From Astrocystis sublimbata (Eukaryota; Ascomycota; Sordariomycetes; Xylariales; Xylariaceae): DNA of 64,000 bases. The notes below the pieces were generated by a model. That model made no database searches, was not told the DNA's origin, and was given only the letters and a program-made list of their open reading frames with translations. This document shows positions 1 to 8,890 of the stretch, piece by piece. A program made the translations under genes and the position numbers. Positions within the stretch are counted from its first letter, which is position 1, and every line of letters starts with the position of its first letter. The DNA lies in NCBI GenBank assembly GCA_022453515.1, contig JAJNNY010000012.1, positions 62,001 to 126,000 of the forward strand, read 5' to 3'.

Positions 1-271
1 AATTATAAACAATATGTATCAAGCAGGTTGTTCTATGGAGTGTGAAAATGTAAATATAGTGCTTTATGTTGAAGGACACTTTCTTTTAATTTTCGCACTA
101 TAGCCTGGTGTCTCATGTTTTTACAACGAAACGAATCCGAGCTCTTGACGACAGCCAAGTGACAATGGTGGAACGCATTCAATACCACCCGTGAGGCAAT
201 AAGCCGAGAGTTTCTTCACGCCGACCATTCTCTGCCAGTAATACGCCTCAAGCCAGGAGGAGGGCTCAAAC

Positions 272-306
272 GGGTTATCTAAATCTGCAGATATATGTTG
301 CAAGCG
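272..306. repeat. Upstream element of the tandem unit, copy 1
   Basis: This 35-bp stretch aligns with 2384-2418. Both contain TTATCTAAA near the start and GTTGCAAG near the end, with about three quarters of positions identical. A CCTC-AGCCAG word precedes each copy by some 20-25 bp. The copies are 2112 bp apart, close to the spacing of the first two tail-anchored genes, so they probably mark the left part of a duplicated unit. Confidence 0.5.
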
Positions 307-435
307 TAAGTATGTATACAGCTCGGGGGTGCATGGCTAGCTGACACCTGTGGTTCAGTGATTTGGCAACGTCACTCAGATCTAGTTCCCACTTAGTTAC
401 CTTTCCTTGCTACTTTCACGAGAAATCAGCTCGAG

Positions 436-467
436 ATCATATGTTTGAGGAATCATATGTTTGAGGA
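436..467. repeat. 16-bp tandem direct repeat
   Basis: ATCATATGTTTGAGGA occurs twice in a row without mismatches (436-451 and 452-467). A second short direct repeat, TGTCGGCCCG, follows at about 498 and 513. No function is apparent. The rest of 1-1130 holds no supportable gene. Confidence 0.8.
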
Positions 468-1130
468 GTCTTTCAAGCCTAATATCGCATATGACGTGTC
501 GGCCCGTTGCCTGTCGGCCCGAAGTATAGCTAGAGTAAAGCTGACAATTTATTATGTGAATCAAACTTGGGAAAGTTGCCGATACTTTTCATGTTCTAAT
601 TGTTTGTTATCTTATTGCGGTTTTGGAGTCACACAACATCCCGCTTGTAACATATCTTCTCTTTTGAGTATGCCACATATCGCCGCCTCTGATAGTGACT
701 AGTGACGCACGGTTTCCATCTCCAATAGCAAACTCTACTTTAAGAGGCAGGCAGGCAACGCTCCTTATAGATATGGAGAGCTGCTTAGTGCTCTAATCAT
801 CTTCTATGCCACAGCTCGGTAATTTTACATAAGATCAAGTAATTACTTAAAACATATCTATTTGTGTTTGCGCGTACACATATAGGTCGATAATTTGGAC
901 AGACCTTGTGTCACCCTTGGAACATTTTCTAATCAGCGTACCGTATTCTATGCTGTGCTATATTCATTGTGATGATTTGCTATACAACAATTCTTCACAG
1001 GCCTTAACCGAGGTAACGCTAGCTGGCCAATAGTGACGTGTTTCATTGCCCTATAACTTGGAACGCGATCGACTTCTCGGAAAGCATAACATCAAGTCTA
1101 TCATCATTAATCCTCAACCAATTCTTGTAT

Positions 1131-1148
1131 TTGTGACTCAGATATCAC
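1131..1148 (+). promoter_or_regulatory. Shared promoter element with TGACTCA core, gene A
   Basis: The word TGTGACTCAGATATC lies here, with TGACTCA at 1134-1140, 142 bp before the gene A start codon. Nearly the same word precedes gene B and gene C. TGACTCA is the known core site of Gcn4/CPC1- and AP-1-type bZIP factors. Whether it is bound, or is simply conserved by duplication, is not known. Confidence 0.5.
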
Positions 1149-1275
1149 AGGCAACTGTTCGATTTGAAGATCACCATCGTAGCTTTCATTATTGCCTACA
1201 TCAGTCTTGTTATACCCAACACATAATACCATTCATCCTTCCATTTTTATCAAATAAGAATACTTTAGATACAAA

Positions 1276-2013
1276 ATGCCCAAGAATCATCGCAGAAGAG
1301 GATCCATGGACTCACAAAGGCTCCCTATTTTGGGGAGACTTGTAAGATCTACTAGAAGCTCGTCTTCATTGTCTACGGACCCGAATCAAGCCAGCCCGAG
1401 ACATACAGTCCCGGTTTGGGCTTTTCCTGGCAACTCCGCTGTGACGCCCTTACCAACCATACAACGTGGTTCACCCCCAGCTGTTCCCACCGCACGCCCA
1501 CAGCTGCAGGTGAGAGATGAGATTTCTAATAACGTGGCGGAGGGAGCCTATCGGCAGCCGCCCATGGCTAACACCATGAACGATGAATTCAGTGCAAGAT
1601 TGGGAACGCAGAACGGTAACGGAAACCTGGTGCAGGGCAGTAACGGACATGAGGCTCAAAGAGCTGAACAAACCTGCCCGTCAGATAGAACCCAGGCACC
1701 AACAGACAGCCCTTGCCTACAGATGACAGGCACCGCTATTTGCACGCAGCACACGCATCATGAGATCACCAAATCGAACGGAATCCGCAGCTCTCTAGTT
1801 GCTGGCCCAAGTTACGAGGTCAGTAAGCCACACAAGGGTCACAAGTTTTCTGGCGACTTGATCGGACGGGGCGCTGGGCATGTTCAGGCCAAAGTCGCGT
1901 ATGTGAACTTCCGGGGATCAGAGGGGGGGATAGCTCATACATCAATGCTGTTGGGCCTTTATTTGGGGCTCACCTTTTGCATCTCGGTGATGTGTTTCTT
2001 TCTCATGGGGTAG
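1276..2013 (+). CDS. Tail-anchored low-complexity protein, gene A of a tandem family
   Basis: A 245-residue protein that I do not recognise. The N-terminal half is rich in Ser, Pro, Arg and Thr and looks disordered. The only clear structure is one hydrophobic segment at the extreme C-terminus (about residues 222-244, ending ISVMCFFLMG), so a tail-anchored membrane protein is the natural reading. Before it, a stretch beginning TAICT and including YVNFRGSEGG can be aligned with genes B (NTICF) and C (WVNVGSES). The start chosen is the first ATG; a second at 1306 is possible. The stop is followed six bases later by a GTAAGC donor-like sequence. Gene A belongs to three tandem same-strand copies with shared flanks. 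The weak homology and lack of known domains suggest a fast-evolving lineage-specific family. Confidence 0.6.
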   Translation: MPKNHRRRGSMDSQRLPILGRLVRSTRSSSSLSTDPNQASPRHTVPVWAFPGNSAVTPLPTIQRGSPPAVPTARPQLQVRDEISNNVAEGAYRQPPMANTMNDEFSARLGTQNGNGNLVQGSNGHEAQRAEQTCPSDRTQAPTDSPCLQMTGTAICTQHTHHEITKSNGIRSSLVAGPSYEVSKPHKGHKFSGDLIGRGAGHVQAKVAYVNFRGSEGGIAHTSMLLGLYLGLTFCISVMCFFLMG

Positions 2014-2019
2014 AGACAG

Positions 2020-2066
2020 GTAAGCTATACAATATTACAATCCTCCCACCTAACCACAGTCCACAG
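2020..2066 (+). other. Candidate 3'-UTR intron after gene A
   Basis: Just after the TAG stop there is a GTAAGC donor, a CCTAACC branch-like site and CAG acceptors at 2057-2059 and 2064-2066. Gene B has a comparable GTAAGC two bases after its stop. This is predicted from signals only. Confidence 0.4.
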
Positions 2067-2156
2067 CAATAGAAACTAACGTTGTGTCAGGGTCCCGAGC
2101 AAAACGGCTGCGTTTAGTGGACCTGGTATCCTTTTATTTTTCTTGGCTTTTCCCTC

Positions 2157-2210
2157 TAATTATCTCAAATAGAGGCGACCCAAGTCGTGTATGGGCGAAT
2201 GCGGAGGACT
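2157..2210. repeat. Downstream element of the tandem unit, copy 1
   Basis: About 145 bp after gene A the sequence runs TAATTAT, AGAGGCG, then ATGCGGAGGACT. The same order (TAATTAT, AGAGGCG, ATGCAGAGGACT) occurs at 4195-4257, about 150 bp after gene B. A CTTGGCT word precedes both. This is evidence that genes A and B were duplicated together with their 3' flanks. Confidence 0.55.
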
Positions 2211-2383
2211 ACCGGTACCGGTTACCATCACACTCGCTTTATCACTAGCACTGATTTGTTTACTTTTGCATAATCGACTCATGGTATTATCCATGGCTGT
2301 TCTAGTTCTCAAGTGTCAGTGATTTGTAGTTGAAACCATTCTTCATCTGTCATCCTCCTCCAGCCAGCACATGAACCCAAAGA

Positions 2384-2418
2384 GGATTATCTAAACCAGA
2401 AAATGTACGTTGCAAGTG
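2384..2418. repeat. Upstream element of the tandem unit, copy 2
   Basis: Partner of 272-306: TTATCTAAA then GTTGCAAG in the same order and spacing. It lies about 0.9 kb before gene B, as copy 1 lies about 1 kb before gene A. No equivalent was found before gene C. The remainder of 2211-3128 has no supportable gene. Confidence 0.5.
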
Positions 2419-3128
2419 AATGCATAGCTTGATGGCGCCTGTACCCCGTTGCCCTGGTAGTGTCACCCCTCATCCTTACCAATGACTCGAAAGAACGTAC
2501 TGGCTCATTTAATTTCCCCTCTTTCAGCCATCCACAGACTGAGGTTAGGTCTAACCGGACAGACCCTGGGCCGAAAGGGCCGAGTTCTATATTCACCAAC
2601 TTGCCAGTCCATGTAGTCCGTACAGAATACATGTACCTCTCACTGCCTGTCAAACGCAACACCGTCGGGGTAACTAAAGTGACGAGTGAGAAATACGTAT
2701 GTCCTTTTGCCCCCGCTGGCATTTCACCACACAGGGGTGTCTTCACTGACTGTACACCGACATCAACAATCGCAGGTGGAACAGATGGTGGCAGTACTCA
2801 ACACTGTCGTGGTTAATACTCAGCTGAGGATTATAAGGTCGATAAGGTTCATCTTCCCCTCTTCAAGATTAATAACTTAGTTCATTTAGATTCCTCAATA
2901 CCAATATACAATGGACAGTTGCGTCATCACCTGCGTTCACGTGAGTGGGGCACTTTGCGCTTCATGACACTGTCATACTCAACTCCCACGGTCCAATCTT
3001 TCTCTAGTGTGACTGAGGGTGCGGTTGTTCCATACCAATGAGGTAGTTCGTCACACTAGGAATCGGAACTTGATTGGGTTTTCAGAAAACACAGCGATTG
3101 GTATAAGTTCCAGGACATCCCACAAAAT

Positions 3129-3146
3129 CTGTGACTCAGACATCGG
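3129..3146 (+). promoter_or_regulatory. Shared promoter element with TGACTCA core, gene B
   Basis: TGTGACTCAGACATC with TGACTCA at 3132-3138, 147 bp before the predicted gene B start. It is followed by a TCATC/ATCATCATCAC-rich leader similar in character to that of gene C. Confidence 0.5.
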
Positions 3147-3278
3147 AAACATCTATCCGTCCCAAGAATCATCATCACAATTCCCAACGTTTCACTCATC
3201 ATTATTGATTGCACCCAATACACATTATCTACCGATATCACTCTCATTGACATCACAACTAAGACCTCCGGCCTCAAT

Positions 3279-4044
3279 ATGTCAAGCACGGGAGACGAAC
3301 ATCCGCAGGGAGGATTCAGGTGGGAGATTTCATTTACTTCTTGTGACATTGGCTGACCTGTTCTCCGGCTAGAGAAAATCCTCAACGCGCGACATCCCCG
3401 TGGGATTTGTCCTCTCGGGACTCTGGCGGAAGTTCCACTTCCAAATCTAATGTACTTCCACATCCAACTTTTTCTTTAGCTGTTCTAACCCATCTCAACA
3501 GACACCTGAATCCCAGCTGGTTGTTAAGTCAATCCACAACCCGGGCGCTATTGACTCTGGCAGGGCTCTACCTGCCGAGACGATGGCGGCAAATGGCGTG
3601 AGGAATGAAGACCAAGCGTCAAATCGAGGCGACCGTAGCCGGGCAGAAGACGCCGAAAGAGGTGAACAAGGGAGTTCCCCCAACGTAGCACCTGCACACA
3701 CAAACACACAGCAGGACTATGACGGGGCTTTACGATGGCAGGTGAATACGATTTGCTTTGCAAATGCCGACAACAGTGTGAACGCCCTTCATGCCACAAG
3801 CTTCCCACTTGGGCCGAATTTGGAGATGATCGGAAGAAGCGACGGCCAAAGACTTTCTCACACCTGGCGGGATTGTTCATTCGCTTGTAATATACCACCC
3901 GCAAGTTTCGACTTGAACAACAAGAACACACGGGGTATGGCATTTGATTTCCAATCAGCGTTGGTCAAATGCAACATCCTATTTCTTTGCTCGGCCATCT
4001 CTCTGTGCGCCATTCCCTTGGTGGCCTATATTCTCAAAAATTGA
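3279..4044 (+). CDS. Tail-anchored low-complexity protein, gene B of a tandem family
   Basis: The predicted gene has three exons: 3279-3319, 3373-3451 and 3502-4044. Intron 1 (53 nt) runs from GTGGGA through a GCTGAC branch to CTAG. Intron 2 (50 nt) runs from GTACTT through TCTAAC to ACAG. The joins keep one open frame and give 220 residues starting MSSTGDEHPQ. A shorter unspliced reading from the ATG at 3583 gives 153 residues. The body is polar and Ser/Asp/Arg-rich. Residues about 196-218 form a hydrophobic tail ending VAYILKN. The stretch NTICF followed later by GPNLE matches in order the TAICT and GPSYE of gene A. No known domain is seen. The promoter element, leader and 3' element shared with gene A support it as a real paralogue. 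Confidence 0.6.
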
Positions 4045-4046
4045 AG

Positions 4047-4094
4047 GTAAGCAATCCAATCCAGCACTTCTACTGGCTATATTTCATGGTAGCA
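4047..4094 (+). other. Candidate 3'-UTR intron after gene B
   Basis: A GTAAGC donor begins three bases after the TGA stop, with GTAG and GCAG acceptors at 4089-4094. The branch site is weak. It is the positional counterpart of the candidate intron after gene A. Confidence 0.3.
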
Positions 4095-4194
4095 GAAGCT
4101 GATATCGTGCCAGAGTTCAGAGAGAAGGGGCTCTGCTTGAGGAGACGGTTGTTTCCTATTCATTATTGCCTTGGCTGTTCTCGCTACACGTTTT

Positions 4195-4257
4195 AATTAT
4201 GGTATCTGTGAGAGGCGGGGACAATTTCAAGTTGCGTGCAGTGGATGCAGAGGACTG
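4195..4257. repeat. Downstream element of the tandem unit, copy 2
   Basis: Partner of 2157-2210, with TAATTAT, AGAGGCG and GATGCAGAGGACT in the same order after gene B. The remaining sequence from 4258 to 4914 shows no supportable gene. Confidence 0.55.
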
Positions 4258-4914
4258 TTTTAGTCCCCGAGTGCGAGTAACATGAAAATGAGACCCAAAC
4301 GGACGAATACAACCCAACCTGCCATAGGGTATGAAAAATACATACAAGTTTCAGTGTCCCTCTAGTGACTAGTAATCATACTAAGGGTCTGCCTGCCTTT
4401 AATTATAGCTTGCCACTGTGTGAACTTTCTATTAGTATTGTGGGGCAACATCGCCATTACTTTTTAATACCCCTTATACCACTAAGAGACCTACAGGATA
4501 CATCTTGCTCTAGAAACCTTGATTACCCACCTTCAGTATAAGCTCGCCACCCTTATCAAGTCTTATAACAGATATGATGGTCATTTGGGCTTGAGAGCAC
4601 TGCATGGTCAGCAACTCGGTGGTACTACAACTGGTCGGTCGAGTGGTAAACACTGCATTAGTTTGTGTTCGATAGTACAAGTCTACCAACACTACGGAGT
4701 CTGGACCGGCCTTGCGTCATTTCACAATTTTGTTCACGGTTCACGACATTGTTACATTTGTCTCCCAGGCCCCAATCACACCCGCTCTGTGATTCAGATC
4801 GGCATTACTCCAGGTGGGCAACGTGGATTAGTAGACCATAAGCTGGGAAGGGATAAACATCGCTCTCCAAGTATGTATACTGCTCTCCATAAGATGCCGA
4901 GCACCCCGCTGCAT

Positions 4915-4931
4915 TTGTGACTCAGGCATCA
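4915..4931 (+). promoter_or_regulatory. Shared promoter element with TGACTCA core, gene C
   Basis: TGTGACTCAGGCATC with TGACTCA at 4918-4924, 120 bp before the gene C ATG. It is the third copy of the word seen before genes A and B. The leader that follows is pyrimidine-rich with CATCATCAC, as before gene B. Confidence 0.5.
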
Positions 4932-5037
4932 TTATCTTTATTCCTATTCTCTTTACTTTTGTCTTATTCTGAATCATTCTGAATCATCCTTACCATCATC
5001 ACAGTAATTACTTCATTGTCATCGAGCACATCTCACA

Positions 5038-5850
5038 ATGTCACTTAGGGTTACGAACCCAGACAACCTGGGCGAACCTAGTGGATCGAACCCAGAGGTC
5101 CCCGAGCTATCCTTAGACGATAGCTCCTCGAGCGACAGCAACAGCTACAGTAACGGGAGTCCTAGGAACTCCAGTTATTTGCCCTCTTATCTTACAACCT
5201 CAACGGCAAATACGTCCGTTGAGAACTTGCCAATCCATAATCACAACGGCCCCAACAACTTCATGGCCAATCCCAACCCCCCAGCCGACTGGGTCCCAAT
5301 TGGAGCATTCGCACCAGTCCATCTACAGAATCCGGGACAGACCTCTGTACAGCAACATATACACCACCAAAATTCCAGCCCTAGCTCTGGGATGGAATTT
5401 GGAGTTGTTCCAGGCAGTCATTCTGCGCACCAACGACGACGGCAACTACGGCAACGCCGGCAACGACAGCAACACCAACACCGACACCGACAGCACCAGC
5501 AGCCGCAACAACAACAGCAGCACCAGCAACAACAACAACAACAACAACAGGCCCGGCAAGATGACTTAGCGAGGCCGCAGAATAATCAAACAATGCATGC
5601 CATAACCATGCATGGCGCATGTACACACTCAATAGTATTTGAGCACCAAAGACTCAACGTGGCGAATTTTGCCACTGGTGAACCTAAACCTCCTCCAAAG
5701 CTCGGCGATGAGATACTCAGTCGAAATCTTTCTTGGGTCAATGTTGGTAGTGAGTCTGCAGCAAAGGCTACTTCGAAATGGATGACGGTGTATTCGAGTG
5801 TGCTACTTGGCGGGCTGGCCATGTTAGGCGTGTACTCAATGAACAGTTGA
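5038..5850 (+). CDS. Tail-anchored polyglutamine protein, gene C of a tandem family
   Basis: A 270-residue intronless protein. Residues 1-70 are Ser/Asn/Pro-rich. Residues about 132-171 are a Gln/His/Arg tract ending in a run of nine Gln before ARQDD. The C-terminus is one hydrophobic segment (about 250-267) ending LAMLGVYSMNS, so the protein is predicted tail-anchored like genes A and B. The stretch WVNVGSESAAKATS aligns with YVNFRGSEGGIAHTS of gene A, and GACTHS lies where A has TAICTQ. The N-terminal NP-to-Ser-rich pattern resembles gene B. The start is the first ATG after the shared TGACTCA element. The Gln tract is unique to this copy and probably arose by CAG/CAA expansion. Function is unknown. 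Confidence 0.65.
   Translation: MSLRVTNPDNLGEPSGSNPEVPELSLDDSSSSDSNSYSNGSPRNSSYLPSYLTTSTANTSVENLPIHNHNGPNNFMANPNPPADWVPIGAFAPVHLQNPGQTSVQQHIHHQNSSPSSGMEFGVVPGSHSAHQRRRQLRQRRQRQQHQHRHRQHQQPQQQQQHQQQQQQQQQARQDDLARPQNNQTMHAITMHGACTHSIVFEHQRLNVANFATGEPKPPPKLGDEILSRNLSWVNVGSESAAKATSKWMTVYSSVLLGGLAMLGVYSMNS
5431..5550 (+). repeat. CAG/CAA-rich tract encoding the Gln/His/Arg region
   Basis: 120 bp of interrupted CAN trinucleotides inside gene C, ending in an almost pure CAA run. It codes for about 40 residues of Gln mixed with His and Arg. Mixed codon use (CAA, CAG, CAC, CGA) shows an interrupted, relatively stable tract rather than a recent pure expansion. Confidence 0.85.
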
Positions 5851-6841
5851 ATCTTCGGGCACTCGATATTGGGATTTACCCCTTCATTAGTTATCACAAG
5901 GAAGAGTCGTTGAATGTTATTGAATTGATTAAAATTTTCACCCCCTCATGTCAGTCTCCAATTACAAGTGACCTGTAGATGTGTATGAACAGTTACAGCC
6001 CAATCCTCTGTCCCCATCCTAGTTGGACGAAATACAAGTCGTCCTCACTCTATCACAACATTGGCTTCGTACTTTACTACCTCGCTCGCTCACAGTGTGG
6101 AGAAGCGCAAGACGAGATCAGACTGGACTCAAGCCCCCCAGCAACCTCAGCAACACGCACCTATGACAACGCAATGACCGAGACCAGTGATTCCATTCAT
6201 TAAACTAGACTCTGACCTGAACCGTGAACTAATTATCTTCGGTCCTCGCAGAACAGAACTGTGGCCAGTAGGCCAGCAAGCACCTCTCAAATTCAAGTCC
6301 ATGACCCCATGACCCCATGAATCCAAACGTCTCACGTCGTGCCCATCATCCGTCATCCGTCATCCCTCACCGTAAATCCCAGACTCCCCAAAGATAACAC
6401 GCTCGTACAAGTACACAGGCTATGCCAATCCCATCGTCGCCAGGGACGATATCCCCATTCGCCTACCCTAGCCTAACCGCTCCGACGAACACTTTGAACA
6501 CCAAACACGACGCATAGGCAAGTAAAGTAGACATATGCCCTTGAACACCTCTGAACTCCTTTTCCGCTCATCCTGAATTGGAAATATGACAAAGAAAGAG
6601 AGCCGCCAGAAACAGTTTTTGTGCCCGGAAATGCCGCGTTGCGAGTGAGGAACCATGAGAGCGAAATAGAGAAACAAATTCAAAAGAAATTCAACGCATG
6701 CTCCCGTCTGCTTCCCAACTATTGACAAAACGTGAAACGATGACGAAACGTGGAACGACAACACCATAGGACCCCACCTCGACCAAAAATTCACTTCGGT
6801 ATGATTCGCGGAGACCAGAGCGTCTCGAGGTTGAGCTCGTC
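5851..6841. other. Intergenic; two short tandem repeats
   Basis: No gene is supported. ATGACCCC is repeated at 6301-6320, and CATCCGT is repeated at 6347-6366. The region is the shared 3' flank of gene C and the coiled-coil gene. Confidence 0.6.
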
Positions 6842-8890
6842 CTACGAGCGCCCCTTCGCCGCGCGACCTGCCGGCGCGCTCACATTCCGGTCCGTCACGC
6901 CCGTGACCATCTGCCTGCGCGGCGTCATGGCGCCCTGCATGGCGCTCCTCGCGCGGCCGCGTCGCTCTCTAATCTGGGCCAGGGCTTGTTCGCGCGTCAT
7001 CGTCGGCGTCAGCGCGGGGTTGTTGACGTCGAAGGAGGGTGTGCGGTTCCCGTTCACGTCCCCAGCATTTGCCTTCCGGCTCTTGAAAGCAGTCAGCGGC
7101 TTCGCGGGCCCGTCCTGGATGGGCACCGTCGTCGTCGTCGTGGTCACGGTGTAGAAGTCTGCGGATGTATGCGGTCGGAGATCGGAGGGCGTCTCAGTAG
7201 TGGTAGCGGGCAAGTCGGGGGCGTTGTTCGTTTCCGGTGTCGCGTCCACGTTATCGTTGTTCTCCTTATCGCTATCATCGTCGTTATCCTCGTATATCGC
7301 GCATGTGGAGGTCTCTCCTACTGTGCTGGGGATCTTGAACGCAGTCACGTTTGCTTCGCTTTCGCGGGGCGCGTTCAGGAGCGAGAGGAGCGAGGTCCGC
7401 TCTTGCGCCAGGAGGGCAAAGGTGGGCGGCTCGACGGAGGGGGTTCGGGCGTATCGAGGGATTTCTGGTTGCGGGCGTACGGGACTAGGAGGCTGTGGTG
7501 TCGCATCATCCTCCTGGTCGCAGTGCATCGCTTCATATTCTTGCTGGGAGATTGTACGGAATGTGCCTTCTGCTGGGAGGAAGATGGTTCCACGACGAGG
7601 TTCCTCCAGGTCTGGCAGTCTTGGTGGCTCTTCGCCTTTTGCTTGAGCATCTTCTGTCACGGAATCAGGTTCGGGCTCGTGTACTTGAGGTTCGGCCGGA
7701 ATCTCGGTTTCCTCTTCTGACGTTGGCTGGATGGTCTGCGTCAACCGTGTAGATTTGCTTGGCGACGTGTCTTGGCCCAGGATCACAAGGTCTGATGGAT
7801 CAACAATCTCGATTGGCACAGTCCGACTCTTGCGTGCTGATGAGGTTACACTCCGACGAAAGGACGAGGCTTGTTTGCGTTGGGAGCGGCGCAGCTCAGA
7901 TTCGGTTTGAAGGAAGTCAAGATGGTCCTGCGTTCGGTCTGCTCTCTGCTTTTCCCACTGCCAAAGTCGCGTTAGTTCGTCGAGCTCGGCTTCTGTCGCG
8001 GCTGATGAGACTATGTCGAATGTTGAGAATGACTCGCGGCCCTGGAAGCTCTTTCGGGGGGAAGCAAATTCACTGTCGGGATCCTCTGGCGGCAGCGGGA
8101 GGTGACCCTCGGCTGCTATCCTGGCAATCTCTTCGCTCTGGGCCGCGGCCTTGAAAGCGTCCCGCTCCTTTTCGAGGAACAGAACGCGCTCCTGGGCCTT
8201 GTCCAACTCCTGCTGCAGCTCCACCAGTTGATAGCGCGCAGAAAATGCCTCCTGCTCCCGCGCCTTACTCAGCTCTTTCTCTCGCTCGAGGCATTCCTCG
8301 GCCGCCTTGCTGGCCATACGGGCAGACTTGAGTTCCTCTTGTAGCTTGAGAATGGATGACTGCGACTTGAAGGTCTCCTTGCGCGCCCGTCGGATTTCCT
8401 TCTCCCATATGGCCTGGGTATGCGAGTAGGTCTCTTTGGCACGTCCGTAGCTCTCCTGTGAAAAGCAAGCAGTGTTAGCAGCGAGAACAGGCGCGATGTC
8501 TAAGACAGCAGGACATACCATGACAGTCTCCAGTCTCTCACCGACTTTCCGCTCCCTCTCGTGGCCGTCGTCCACTTGTCTGCGGAGAGCGCGCGCTTCT
8601 TCTCTGTACCTGCGCATCTCCGACTCGGCTTCCTCCCTGCCGATCATGGCGCGCCTGAGGGCGGCATCGGCGGTTTTTCTCTCGAGCTGCTTCGACATGG
8701 ATGAGGCACCAGGCTGCAGATGCGCCAGGTTGTTAAATTGGCGGATCTTGTCGTGCACGTCGCTGTCACGCTGGGCGCTGGTTCGGAAAGAGGCGAGCAT
8801 GGGGTTCTGATGGTTGACACGGTCGGGTGATATGGGCTGGAGATAGTTCGTGTCGCCGCCCGGCGAGCCGGGAAAACTCCCGTCTTCCAT
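6842..8890 (-). CDS. Coiled-coil protein, conserved fungal type, function unknown
   Basis: Two exons, 8890-8519 and 8455-6842, give 661 residues. The intron (8518-8456, 63 nt) has GTATGT, a GCTAAC branch and CACAG. It is a multiple of three and free of stops, so unspliced translation would just add 21 residues. The ATG at 8890 (MEDGSFPGSPGG) is the first in frame; further upstream the frame has only non-ATG codons. From about residue 60 to 275 the chain is heptad-like and rich in Glu, Lys, Arg, Ala and Leu, a long coiled coil. A second short helix follows a FASPRKSF stretch. The C-terminal 300 residues are acidic, Pro/Thr-rich and disordered. I recall similar coiled-coil regions in uncharacterised Pezizomycotina proteins, some linked by annotation to spindle function, but I cannot confirm this. 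Confidence 0.85.
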   Translation of the reverse strand: MEDGSFPGSPGGDTNYLQPISPDRVNHQNPMLASFRTSAQRDSDVHDKIRQFNNLAHLQPGASSMSKQLERKTADAALRRAMIGREEAESEMRRYREEARALRRQVDDGHERERKVGERLETVMVCPAVLDIAPVLAANTACFSQESYGRAKETYSHTQAIWEKEIRRARKETFKSQSSILKLQEELKSARMASKAAEECLEREKELSKAREQEAFSARYQLVELQQELDKAQERVLFLEKERDAFKAAAQSEEIARIAAEGHLPLPPEDPDSEFASPRKSFQGRESFSTFDIVSSAATEAELDELTRLWQWEKQRADRTQDHLDFLQTESELRRSQRKQASSFRRSVTSSARKSRTVPIEIVDPSDLVILGQDTSPSKSTRLTQTIQPTSEEETEIPAEPQVHEPEPDSVTEDAQAKGEEPPRLPDLEEPRRGTIFLPAEGTFRTISQQEYEAMHCDQEDDATPQPPSPVRPQPEIPRYARTPSVEPPTFALLAQERTSLLSLLNAPRESEANVTAFKIPSTVGETSTCAIYEDNDDDSDKENNDNVDATPETNNAPDLPATTTETPSDLRPHTSADFYTVTTTTTTVPIQDGPAKPLTAFKSRKANAGDVNGNRTPSFDVNNPALTPTMTREQALAQIRERRGRARSAMQGAMTPRRQMVTGVTDRNVSAPAGRAAKGRS

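Noticed and set aside
5381..5632. Minus-strand Val/Ala-rich open frame
   Set aside because: It is the antisense reading of the CAG/CAA tract of gene C; low-complexity antisense frames stay open by composition.
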